A model generated the notes under the pieces. It did not search any database. It had not been told where the DNA came from and saw nothing but the letters and a program-made list of their open reading frames with translations. Below are positions 9,121-15,863 of a DNA stretch of 19,617 nt, one piece after another; within the stretch, counting starts at the first letter, position 1; every line of letters starts with the position of its first letter. Made by a program: the position numbers and the translations under genes. Source of the DNA: Xanthobacteraceae bacterium (lineage in GTDB: Bacteria > Pseudomonadota > Alphaproteobacteria > Rhizobiales > Xanthobacteraceae); NCBI GenBank assembly GCA_019746355.1, contig JAIESC010000093.1, forward strand, positions 1 through 19,617, written 5' to 3'.

Positions 9121-9141
9121 CTTTTGCGATCGCACCGTTTT

Positions 9142-9233
9142 GCCGTCATGGCCGGGCTTGTCCCGGCCATCCCGCTTAGGAAGGCACGTGCTCACCTAAG
9201 CGAGATGCGCGGGTCAAGCCCGCGCATGACGGC
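9142..9233. repeat. 92-bp cloverleaf-like palindromic element between ligB and ligC
   Basis: Outer arms GCCGTCAT (9142-9149) and ATGACGGC (9226-9233) are perfectly complementary. Between them are three hairpins: ATGGCCGGG/CCCGGCCAT (9148-9156, 9162-9170), CGCTTAGG/CCTAAGCG (9173-9180, 9195-9202) and ATGCGCGGG/CCCGCGCAT (9205-9213, 9219-9227), all without mismatches. It resembles intergenic repeats common in Bradyrhizobium relatives (from memory). It contains no gene and lies within the lig operon, so it may act in RNA processing or attenuation. Confidence 0.75.
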
Positions 9234-9268
9234 GGAGAGTCAGTCGGACACGTCAAGAGAGGAAACCC

Positions 9269-10225
9269 ATGAAAATCTGTGTCGCCGGCCAAGGCGCCTT
9301 TGGCCAGAAGCATCTCGACGCGCTCAAGCGCATTCCCGGTGTCGAAGTGACCTCGCTGGTCGGCGGCAACCAGGACTCGACCGCGGCGGTCGCCAAGAAA
9401 TACGGCGTCCCGCACTACACCGGCGATCTCTCCGAGGGCATCAAGCGCGCCGACGCGGTGATCCTCACCACGCCGACCAAGATGCACTTCCGCCAGGGCG
9501 AGCAGGTGATGCGCGCCGGCAAGCACGTGCTGGTCGAGATTCCGGTGACCGATAGCGTCGAGGACGCCGAGAACCTGGTGAAGATCGCCAAGGAGACCGG
9601 CGTCACCGCGATGGGCGGCCACGTGCGGCGCTTCAACCCGAGCCACCAATACGTGCACAAGAAGATCAAGGCCGGGGAGCTGAAGATCCAGCAGATGGAC
9701 GTGCAGACCTATTTCTTCCGGCGCAAGAACATCAACGCCGCCGGCAATCCGCGGAGCTGGACCGATCACCTGCTCTGGCATCACGCCGCGCACACCATCG
9801 ACCTGTTCCAGTATCAGTGCGGCGAGAACATCTCCGACTGCTACGCGGTGCAGGGGCCGATCCACAAGGAGCTCAACATCGCGATGGACATGGGCATCGT
9901 CGCCAGGACCCCGTCCGGGTCGATGCTGACGCTGTCGCTGTCGTTCAACAATGACGGTCCGCTCGGCTCGTTCTTCCGCTACATCTGCGACAACGGCACG
10001 TTCAAGGCGTTCTACGACGACCTGAGCGACGGCAAGGACAACAAGATCGACGTGTCGAAGGTGGACGTGTCGATGGACGGCATCGAGCTGGAGGATCGCG
10101 AGTTTATCAAGGCGATCCAGGAGAAGCGCGAGCCGAACGGCAGCCTGCAGCAGCTCCTGCCGTGCATGCATGTTCTGGGCAAGCTCGAGAAGATCATCGA
10201 TCCGCAGCGCAAGGCCCACGCTTAA
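9269..10225 (+). CDS. ligC: 4-carboxy-2-hydroxymuconate-6-semialdehyde dehydrogenase
   Basis: A Gfo/Idh/MocA-fold oxidoreductase of 318 residues, matching LigC. It oxidises the cyclic hemiacetal form of 4-carboxy-2-hydroxymuconate-6-semialdehyde with NAD(P) to 2-pyrone-4,6-dicarboxylate, the LigI substrate. The dinucleotide motif GQGAFG is at residues 7-12, VLVEIPVTDS takes the place of the usual EKP strand, and the C-terminal half carries GGHVRRFNPSHQY and the SWTDHLLWHHAAHTIDL motif typical of LigC. GAGAGGAA just upstream of the ATG gives a strong start. It is the last gene of the lig transcription unit and is followed 26 bases later by an intrinsic terminator. It is 148 bases from ligB, the gap being filled by a palindromic element. 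Confidence 0.93.
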   Translation: MKICVAGQGAFGQKHLDALKRIPGVEVTSLVGGNQDSTAAVAKKYGVPHYTGDLSEGIKRADAVILTTPTKMHFRQGEQVMRAGKHVLVEIPVTDSVEDAENLVKIAKETGVTAMGGHVRRFNPSHQYVHKKIKAGELKIQQMDVQTYFFRRKNINAAGNPRSWTDHLLWHHAAHTIDLFQYQCGENISDCYAVQGPIHKELNIAMDMGIVARTPSGSMLTLSLSFNNDGPLGSFFRYICDNGTFKAFYDDLSDGKDNKIDVSKVDVSMDGIELEDREFIKAIQEKREPNGSLQQLLPCMHVLGKLEKIIDPQRKAHA

Positions 10226-10250
10226 GACCGCGCGGCGGACGCGCTATCAT
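10222..10250 (+). promoter_or_regulatory. Weak candidate promoter of the glutathione transferase gene
   Basis: TTAAGA (10222-10227) and TATCAT (10245-10250) are spaced by 17 bases at the end of ligC. A start near 10257 would place the terminator hairpin at the head of the next mRNA. The transferase gene begins just 13 bases after the U-tract, so it needs either such a promoter or read-through. Low confidence. Confidence 0.25.
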
Positions 10251-10251
10251 G

Positions 10252-10283
10252 ACGCCCGGCGAAAGCCGGGCGTTTTTCTTTTT
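10252..10283 (+). terminator. Rho-independent terminator after ligC
   Basis: ACGCCCGGC (10252-10260), loop GAAA and GCCGGGCGT (10265-10273) form a perfect 9-bp GC-rich stem. It is followed at once by a T-rich run (10273-10283, one C). This is a textbook intrinsic terminator for plus-strand transcription and closes the thiolase/lig unit. Confidence 0.9.
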
Positions 10284-10296
10284 GGGGAGCGGCGGG

Positions 10297-11079
10297 ATGC
10301 TGGAGCTCTATCACGACTGGGCGTCGTTCTGCTCGATCAAGGTCAGGCTCTGCCTCGCCGAGAAGAACCTGCCGTGGGAAAGCCGCTTCGTCGACCTGAT
10401 GCGGCTCGATCAGCTCAAGCCGGACTATCTCAGGCTCAATCCCAACGCGGTGGTGCCGACGCTGGTGCATGACGGCCGTGCGATCTGGGAATCGTCGTTC
10501 ATCAACGAGTATCTCGACGAGACGTTTCCCGAGGTGCCGCTGGTGCCGAAGGACGCCCATGCCAGGGCGCGGATGCGCTACTGGGTGAAGTTCGAGGACG
10601 ACGTGCTGCATCCGGTCATCCGTCCGGCCTCGTTCAACCTGATGATCCGCAAGGCGATCGCGGCGCTGCCGAAGGAGCACGTGGAGGCGCGGCTTGCCAA
10701 CCACCCCAATCCGTCGCGGGCCGCCGACTTCAAGGCGGCGGCGGGAAAGCCCGCCGACACCAGGGCGGTCGAGGAGGCGACCGTCCGCATCAAGGCGGCG
10801 ATCGACCGGATGGACCAGTGGCTCGCGCAGAACAAGTGGCTCGCGGGCGAGGGCTATTCACTGGCGGACGTGGCCGCCGCGCCGTTCATCGATCGCCTCG
10901 AGGAACTCAACTTCGTCGGCTTCTGGGAGGGCAGGCCCGCGCTGCAGGACTGGATCGCGCGCATCAAGGCGCGGCCCGCGTACCAGAAGGCGATTCCGGA
11001 GACGAAGCAGCGGCTGCCGAAGCCGGACTGGAATTGGGGCGTGCACTCACAAATGCACCGTGTCCGCTCGCAGGGGTAA
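10297..11079 (+). CDS. Glutathione S-transferase, LigF-like size
   Basis: A 260-residue glutathione transferase. The N-terminal thioredoxin-like half has WASFCSIKVRLCLAEKNLPWE, the cis-Pro segment NPNAVVPTLVHDG and the glutathione-binding WESSFINEYLDETFP. The helical C-terminal half carries WLAGEGYSLADVAAAPFIDRL. Ser13 occupies the usual place of the catalytic Ser/Cys. Length and the position beside a lignin-type aromatic pathway recall beta-etherases LigF/LigE, which cleave lignin beta-aryl ethers, but that function is inferred only. GGGGAG seven bases upstream fixes the ATG at 10297. The last codons overlap a palindrome (11061-11087), so the C-terminal dozen residues may derive from a repeat at the island edge. 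Confidence 0.85.
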   Translation: MLELYHDWASFCSIKVRLCLAEKNLPWESRFVDLMRLDQLKPDYLRLNPNAVVPTLVHDGRAIWESSFINEYLDETFPEVPLVPKDAHARARMRYWVKFEDDVLHPVIRPASFNLMIRKAIAALPKEHVEARLANHPNPSRAADFKAAAGKPADTRAVEEATVRIKAAIDRMDQWLAQNKWLAGEGYSLADVAAAPFIDRLEELNFVGFWEGRPALQDWIARIKARPAYQKAIPETKQRLPKPDWNWGVHSQMHRVRSQG

Positions 11080-11087
11080 AGCGGACA
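11061..11087. repeat. Hairpin spanning the transferase stop codon
   Basis: TGTCCGCT (11061-11068) and AGCGGACA (11080-11087) are perfect inverted copies with an 11-base loop holding the stop codon at 11077-11079. The hairpin sits exactly where composition changes from GC-rich to the low-GC block. It could be a weak convergent terminator or the trace of an inserted repeat. The rest of the gap to 11137 shows nothing else. Confidence 0.5.
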
Positions 11088-11136
11088 TTTGTGCCCGGAT
11101 GGAGTATTTCCACGCCTGCCGTCTACCGGAATTGCG

Positions 11137-11979
11137 TCAGCGAAAGCCGCGCTGGGTCACCAATCTGGTTTCCAGGAACTGGATGATCATGAACAGGATC
11201 GCGGAAATGAAGCCCAGCATCACAACCGATGTCATGACCAGGTTCATCTGGAATATCTGGCTGCCGTAGACAATCAAATAGCCCAGGCCCGATTTTGCGG
11301 ACTGGAACTCACCGACCACGACACCAACCAGAGACAATCCGACGTTTACCTTCAGCGTCGAGATCATCATCGGGACGGTACCCGGCAGCAAAACCTTCCG
11401 GATGACATCGAAGCGCGAGGCGCCGTAGAGCTGGACGAGTTTAATTTTGTCGGCATCGATCGACTGGAAGCCGGTGTAAAGCATCAAAGTCGTGACGAAG
11501 ACGCTCACCACAATGGCCATTGCGTAGATGGACGCGTTGTCGCCAAGCCAGATATAGAAAATCGGAACGAGCGCGATCTTTGGCAACGCATTCAGAACGA
11601 CCATGTACGGGTCCAGGACGCGGTAGAACATCGAGAAAGACCAAAAAGCCACCGCGAACGCCAGCCCGATCAACATACTGCCCGTGAAGCCGATGAACGT
11701 GGAAAACAATGTTGACCACGTATGATAGAGCAGACTCCCGTTTCGGATGAAGTCGACCATGGTGCTGGCCACCGCGGTCGGGTAGCTGGTCAACATCGGG
11801 TTGACCCAGTTTCGCTGCGGAGCAACTTGCCAAATAACCAGCACGAAGCAAATGATTCCCAGCTGCCACAGTCGGACAGTCAGCGCACGCCTTCTGAGCG
11901 TCGCCAGATAGGCACTGTACTCCGGACTGATTTGGGTGCTCTCGGGAGCGAGCTTGGGCAGCGCTTCCTCAGCCATCAT
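11137..11979 (-). CDS. ABC transporter permease (SsuC/TauC-type)
   Basis: A 280-residue integral membrane protein with about six hydrophobic segments (near residues 35-52, 95-118, 125-150, 153-172, 205-225 and 250-272) after a soluble N-terminus. The cytoplasmic EAA-type loop is recognisable in LVQLYGASRFDVIRKVLLPGTVPMMISTLK, which docks on the ATPase. This is the BPD_transp_1 fold of nitrate/sulfonate/taurine-type importers. The ATG at 11979 overlaps the ATPase stop by four bases (ATGA), so translation is coupled. It is the last gene of the five-gene cassette. Its coding sequence is much poorer in GC than the neighbouring lig genes. The solute is unknown. Confidence 0.9.
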   Translation of the reverse strand: MMAEEALPKLAPESTQISPEYSAYLATLRRRALTVRLWQLGIICFVLVIWQVAPQRNWVNPMLTSYPTAVASTMVDFIRNGSLLYHTWSTLFSTFIGFTGSMLIGLAFAVAFWSFSMFYRVLDPYMVVLNALPKIALVPIFYIWLGDNASIYAMAIVVSVFVTTLMLYTGFQSIDADKIKLVQLYGASRFDVIRKVLLPGTVPMMISTLKVNVGLSLVGVVVGEFQSAKSGLGYLIVYGSQIFQMNLVMTSVVMLGFISAILFMIIQFLETRLVTQRGFR

Positions 11980-12791
11980 GCCACCTTATCGTGCGACTCG
12001 TGAAGATCGAGCTCGTCCCAAATCGCTTGAAAATAGCCGTTGAATTCCGCGCTTGAACGCGCCGCAAACGGCGTCGGTCTTGTCGCGCCAGAGTATTTGA
12101 TTTCGTGCTCCGCTTTGATGCGGCCGGGCCGCCGGCTCATCACGATGACGCGGTCGGCCATGCTGACGGCCTCCCCGATGTCATGGGTTACGAGCAGAAC
12201 CGTCTTCCCTTCTTGCCGCAGAATGGTCGACATCTCATCCGACAGCGCCAGCCTCGTTTGATAGTCGAGCGCAGAGAACGGTTCGTCCAACAAAAGGATT
12301 TCCGGCTTTGGCAACATCGTCCGCGCTAACGCCACGCGCTGGCGCATGCCGCCTGAGAGATGGCTTGGAAGACTGTTAATGAAATCCCGCAGCCCGTAAC
12401 GCGTCAGCAGCTCTTCAGCGCGGGCCCGAGCTGCATCCGCAGGAATCCTCAACAGTTCGGCGCCCAACAGAACGTTATCAATCACGGTACGCCACTCAAA
12501 TAGCGTGTCGCGCTGGAACATAAAGCCGACCTGTGGAGACGGCCCGGTAACGGGCCGCCCGTTGATCTCGATCCGGCCCAGTGATGGCCGGGTAAGGCCT
12601 GAGATCAGCGAGAGCAACGTGCTCTTGCCGCAGCCGGATGGTCCGACAAGAGCGATGAATTCGCCGGCGGCGACTCCGAGATTAATATCCCGGAGAGCGA
12701 CCGTTTCCCTTTCAGGCGTGAGGTAGTTCAGACCAACTTGCCTGACTACAACCGCGGGCTTTGTCGTTGCGGTTACAGGCTGAGCGGTCAT
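11976..12791 (-). CDS. ABC transporter ATP-binding protein (SsuB/TauB-type)
   Basis: A 271-residue ABC ATPase with Walker A GPSGCGKST (50-58), Q-loop Gln93 (MFQRD), signature LSGGMRQ (145-151), Walker B ILLLDE (165-170) and the switch His in VTHDIGEAVSMADRV. This set, with the HDIxEA switch, is typical of the nitrate/sulfonate/taurine importer family. It drives uptake with the permease and binding protein encoded on either side. It overlaps both neighbours by four bases (ATGA), upstream with the binding protein and downstream with the permease. All catalytic motifs are intact. The C-terminal 30 residues after the switch are family-variable. Confidence 0.92.
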   Translation of the reverse strand: MTAQPVTATTKPAVVVRQVGLNYLTPERETVALRDINLGVAAGEFIALVGPSGCGKSTLLSLISGLTRPSLGRIEINGRPVTGPSPQVGFMFQRDTLFEWRTVIDNVLLGAELLRIPADAARARAEELLTRYGLRDFINSLPSHLSGGMRQRVALARTMLPKPEILLLDEPFSALDYQTRLALSDEMSTILRQEGKTVLLVTHDIGEAVSMADRVIVMSRRPGRIKAEHEIKYSGATRPTPFAARSSAEFNGYFQAIWDELDLHESHDKVA

Positions 12792-13804
12792 TTGCCCATC
12801 AGCGCCTTTGCCTTTTGGCCAAACGACGGGTCAACAATCGCCTCGTACTTTACCACCTTGTCGGCAGGTAGGGTCTTGCCAATGACCATGACCTCTTGCA
12901 GCTTGGCAAGGCCGGCGGGGTCCACGACCGGATCGTCAGCGAAGATCGGCGCATTCGAATTACGGAAGCGCTTGATCGAGGCAATGTTCTCTGAGGGCGG
13001 AAGCCCCGGGAAATGCGGCGCAATCGCCTCGGCAATCTGTTCGTCGGTCGCGCTCTTCATCCAATGCTGCGCCTTGCCGATGCCATTCGTGAATTTCTGC
13101 GCAGCTTCAGGATTCTTCTCGATCCAGCTTTTTTTGGCGAAGAAAACGGTGTTTTCCGCGCGACCCATCAGGCGGCCAATCGAGTCAATGACGTGGAATT
13201 GCTTGGCGGCTTCGAGCTTGGACGCGGCCGGTTCGTTAAAGACCGCAAATTCGCCGGTACCGGAGATCCACGCACCTTCCCGATTTGGAAGCGCGATGTT
13301 GGTGACCATCTTGTCGATCGTGGCCGCGCTGACGTTGTTCTTCTTCATGAGGTATTCCCAGAAGAGCTGCGGAGTGCTGCCCTTCCGAAGACCAAACAAC
13401 GACTTGCCTTCCAACATGCTCCATTCAAACTTGTCGACCTTGTTGCGGGAGCCGAGGAAGAAGCCGTCAGTGCCGCTGAGCGCGCAGAAGATCACCGGCT
13501 TGTCGGGGGACTCACCGTTAAAGATGTAAATCGGAACTTCCGGGCCGGCCAACCCGATATCTGCGCCGCCACCGAGAACCAGAGCGCCCACGCGATCGCC
13601 GCCGTTGGCGCTCGAAAGTTCTACAGTTAGGCCCTGTTCGCTGAAATAGCCCTTGGTCAGAGCGACATACAGCGGAACGAACAGTTGGGACCGGACGACC
13701 TCCGAAACCTTTACAGCCTGCCTTGTTTGCGCGCGCACATCCGATGCCGCCGGCAGCGTCAACAGAAGAGTGGCAACAATCGCTGACAGGAGCTTCTTGC
13801 TCAT
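12788..13804 (-). CDS. NMT1/THI5-like periplasmic substrate-binding protein
   Basis: A 338-residue solute-binding protein. Residues 1-25 are a Sec signal peptide: MSKK, a hydrophobic stretch, then cleavage after a VRA-like site. The mature part has the SsuA/NMT1 layout: VVRSQLFVPLYVALTKGYFSEQGL near the start, the ALVLGGGADIGLAGPE hinge and WEYLMKKNNVSAATID further on. Proteins of this family bind small organic solutes such as sulfonates, pyrimidine precursors, urea-like or aromatic compounds. The ligand cannot be told from sequence. I chose the ATG at 13804 because AGGGA precedes it by seven bases; an ATG at 13819 would put extra residues before the signal peptide. It lies 42 bases after the DUF1989 gene. 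Confidence 0.88.
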   Translation of the reverse strand: MSKKLLSAIVATLLLTLPAASDVRAQTRQAVKVSEVVRSQLFVPLYVALTKGYFSEQGLTVELSSANGGDRVGALVLGGGADIGLAGPEVPIYIFNGESPDKPVIFCALSGTDGFFLGSRNKVDKFEWSMLEGKSLFGLRKGSTPQLFWEYLMKKNNVSAATIDKMVTNIALPNREGAWISGTGEFAVFNEPAASKLEAAKQFHVIDSIGRLMGRAENTVFFAKKSWIEKNPEAAQKFTNGIGKAQHWMKSATDEQIAEAIAPHFPGLPPSENIASIKRFRNSNAPIFADDPVVDPAGLAKLQEVMVIGKTLPADKVVKYEAIVDPSFGQKAKALMGK

Positions 13805-13846
13805 GGCACATTCCCTCATTGGCTAACCCTGTAGACGTGTCGACGT

Positions 13847-14593
13847 TTATGCACTTTCAAAGACATCGATTTGCAACGGATAGCTCTGCTTGCCGCTTGA
13901 TCCGCCCGGGCACGCCGAAATGGCAATGAGGACATTCATCTCGGCATGGAACTCGACGAAATCGCCCTTCTTTGAAACAGAGGGCAGATAGAACGGCTTG
14001 CCCATTGGGTTCAGCCCGGTTGTCATGAAGATATTGAAGGGATCGTGGACGGCTTCAGGCGGCAGGTCGAATTCCGCTATCGCTTCAACCAGATTGTCGT
14101 TGCAATTGGCGTTCTTGCCGGTGCGCTTGTGAACAAGCTCGTAAAGCCGGGCATCACAGCGACAGTAAAGAAGATCATGTGGACGAGCGCCACCCTCAAG
14201 TCCCGCATATTCGACGGTATCCGAGATGAACGTGAGCATAGGGCGCGTCTTTGGCGGCACACTCCACAATTGGGTTCCGACGGTCAGGTGCCCGCCGTAG
14301 ATCACCCGCGTGCGCGATTGCCAGAATGCCTCGCTATAGTCATCCGCATTGAACACAATCATGTCCGCGACCTGCGGACCCTCACTGCACGTCACCCGAA
14401 AGATTTGGCCCTTGTTGACCTTAAATCCACGGCCTGTTCGTGCCGGAACCTCAAGAGACGACGTGATCCTCCTTTGTGCGACGGATCGCGAGAGCGCCGC
14501 AGCTCGCTCAAGCGCCTCAGTCGAGGCCGCTGCCGGGTACCCGCCCGTTCCAGCCATGGAGGGCGGAGGACTAGCAGCCACTTCAGGGTTCAT
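13847..14593 (-). CDS. DUF1989 (urea carboxylase-associated) family protein
   Basis: A 248-residue DUF1989 protein, recognised by IPARTG-like VPARTGRGFKV, GPQVADMIVFNADD, the TVGTQLWSVPPKTRPMLTFISD block, the CRCDARLYEL segment and the polar CNDNLVEAI motif. Related proteins are linked to urea carboxylase operons, and the pair CgdA/CgdB of this family act as carboxyguanidine deiminase in guanidine breakdown. Only one copy is present here and no urea or allophanate genes are nearby, so the reaction is unknown; hydrolysis of a C-N bond is a reasonable guess. AAGGA eight bases ahead favours the ATG at 14593; the ATG at 14602 follows AAGG with no spacer. The 86-base gap upstream shows no other signal. 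Confidence 0.82.
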   Translation of the reverse strand: MNPEVAASPPPSMAGTGGYPAAASTEALERAAALSRSVAQRRITSSLEVPARTGRGFKVNKGQIFRVTCSEGPQVADMIVFNADDYSEAFWQSRTRVIYGGHLTVGTQLWSVPPKTRPMLTFISDTVEYAGLEGGARPHDLLYCRCDARLYELVHKRTGKNANCNDNLVEAIAEFDLPPEAVHDPFNIFMTTGLNPMGKPFYLPSVSKKGDFVEFHAEMNVLIAISACPGGSSGKQSYPLQIDVFESA

Positions 14594-14688
14594 TTCAGCC
14601 ATCCTTGCTCAGTCTCACTCCGCTCCCTGGCACTGTGGCCCAACTGACAGGTCGAGATCATAGCGCTGGAGAACTCGTAAGCTGCCGA

Positions 14689-15390
14689 TCACTCCGCGGC
14701 CATGAGCCCGCTTTGCCCTGCGCGGAGCAGTTGAACGACCTCTTCTGTCGTGCACACATCTCCAAAAACCTGAGCGAACGTGCTCAAGGTGGCGATGTGA
14801 TCCTCGTCAGACCGGCAAGCATTGCCATCTGAAACCATGATCACTTTGTAATCCGACATCGCCGCATCGCGGCCCGAGCTTTCGGAACACACGTTGGTGA
14901 GCGTGCCTACTATCAGGACCGTATCTATCCCCCGCTCGCGAAGCACGGAGCTAAGATTGCACGCGGCCGGCAGAAATGCGCTGAACCTGTTTTTCTCGAT
15001 GAACAGGTCGGCGGGGTCGGTCTCCATCGGCGGCCACAGCTTTTGGCCCTCGCCTCCCGGCATCAAGTCTTTCAAATATTCGTCCCCGAGTTTCGGGGAC
15101 ACCAGCGCATCAAGGAAGATTGGCCAGTCCGCTTTGTTCTTGATGGTCATCTGCACCCACGCCACGAGACCACCGGTTGTCCTCGTCTCTCTAGCCAGCT
15201 TGTTGATGTTCGGAACGATTTCGCGTGCGACCGGGACTTCGCCAGCGCTTCCGGGAGCACAGAAGCCGTTCTGCATGTCGATAACGACCAGGGCAGTCTT
15301 CTTTGGGTCGATGGAATGAAATGCGTGCACGCTCCCGCGCCGCTTGATCAGCCGGTCAACGATCGTTTGAGGAAGCTTTGTGGGATGCAT
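14689..15390 (-). CDS. Isochorismatase-family cysteine hydrolase
   Basis: A 233-residue hydrolase of the isochorismatase-like superfamily. The triad is Asp38 (VVIDMQNGFC), Lys133 (IEKNRFSAF) and the nucleophile Cys168 (TNVCSESSGRDA), with the cis-peptide GTLTN just before the cysteine. Enzymes with this Asp-Lys-Cys triad are mostly amidases (nicotinamidase, N-carbamoylsarcosine amidase, biuret and ureidoacrylate amidohydrolases) that release ammonia. Next to a DUF1989 gene and an importer, action on an amide or ureido compound is likely. The first gene of the cassette operon, it has GGGAG six bases before the ATG. Upstream lie two palindromes and a candidate promoter. The exact substrate is not recognisable. 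Confidence 0.88.
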   Translation of the reverse strand: MHPTKLPQTIVDRLIKRRGSVHAFHSIDPKKTALVVIDMQNGFCAPGSAGEVPVAREIVPNINKLARETRTTGGLVAWVQMTIKNKADWPIFLDALVSPKLGDEYLKDLMPGGEGQKLWPPMETDPADLFIEKNRFSAFLPAACNLSSVLRERGIDTVLIVGTLTNVCSESSGRDAAMSDYKVIMVSDGNACRSDEDHIATLSTFAQVFGDVCTTEEVVQLLRAGQSGLMAAE

Positions 15391-15441
15391 GCGTTTCTCC
15401 CTTCCTTGCGGCCCTTTGAGGGTCTTTCAAAGAATTTTGAC

Positions 15442-15468
15442 CGCGGGTTGATTGTAAATCAAACCGCG
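15442..15468. promoter_or_regulatory. 27-bp palindrome upstream of the isochorismatase operon
   Basis: Arms CGCGGGTTGATT (15442-15453) and AATCAAACCGCG (15457-15468) are complementary at 11 of 12 positions around a 3-base centre. It lies 52 bases ahead of the start codon, downstream of the candidate promoter, so it could be an operator acting as a roadblock or an mRNA-leader hairpin. The lost MarR regulator encoded next to it is one candidate ligand. The TTGAT/ATCAA halves are five bases apart, not four, which argues against an FNR box. Confidence 0.5.
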
Positions 15469-15502
15469 CGTCGAGGCAGCCGGAGCCCATTGTCTCCTTG
15501 GT

Positions 15503-15532
15503 ATAGTAATCAGACATCTGATCAATATGCAA
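15503..15532 (-). promoter_or_regulatory. Candidate promoter with internal operator
   Basis: On the minus strand TTGCAT (15532-15527) and TACTAT (15508-15503) are 18 bases apart. The perfect palindrome ATCAGA-CA-TCTGAT (15509-15522) fills the spacer, a usual place for a repressor site. The half-site pattern recalls operators of FadR-type GntR or MarR regulators. The hexamers are only moderate matches (three and four of six). Confidence 0.4.
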
Positions 15533-15562
15533 AGGCTCCAGCCCGAGCAAAAATAGTGCGCG

Positions 15563-15862
15563 CTATCGGGTCTTTTTGCGGGGTTTGCGACTCTTCGCGC
15601 CACGCAGCGCCTGCTCTTCAGGCAGGATTTGCGTCCCAATAGTCTCATTGGATGCGGAAGGCAGCTTTGGCAGCAGTGCACGAAATTGCTTTGCCTCGCT
15701 CGGCATAAATGCCGCTTCGCGCCGAACGGGCGCGCGTTGCGCTGGGTCGCTCAATTTCGCGAGCTTCTTTCGACCTTCACTTGTCAGCGTAAGGATCTTC
15801 CGTCTCCTATCCTGGGAATCAGCAGATCTCACGGCGACCCGTCGGACTCGAGATTCCCGAGC
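15563..15862 (-). pseudogene. MarR-family regulator remnant, N-terminal half missing
   Basis: The open frame holds only the C-terminal part of a MarR regulator: the wing SADSQDRRRKILTLTSEG (the family's D-x-R-R..LT..G signature) and the dimerisation helix MPSEAKQFRALLPKLP, then a basic tail. The first start codon is GTG at 15832. The frame is open further upstream, and the family-like residues RVRRVAV reach to about 15850, immediately beside the stop codon of the Bug-type gene at 15864-15866. The recognition helix and the first dimer helices, roughly the first 70-80 residues, are absent, so it should not bind DNA. It marks the right-hand junction of the low-GC block. A short protein from 15832 could still be made. 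Confidence 0.75.
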
Positions 15863-15863
15863 A

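Noticed and set aside
15448..15462. TTGATTGTAAATCAA as an FNR/FixK box
   Set aside because: The half-sites are five bases apart instead of four, and the palindrome extends well beyond them, so a different operator is more likely.
15356..15550. Short minus-strand frame upstream of and overlapping the isochorismatase start
   Set aside because: It has no recognisable features, its AAGGAG is only three bases from the internal ATG at 15490, and it runs over the candidate operators and into the isochorismatase gene in another frame.
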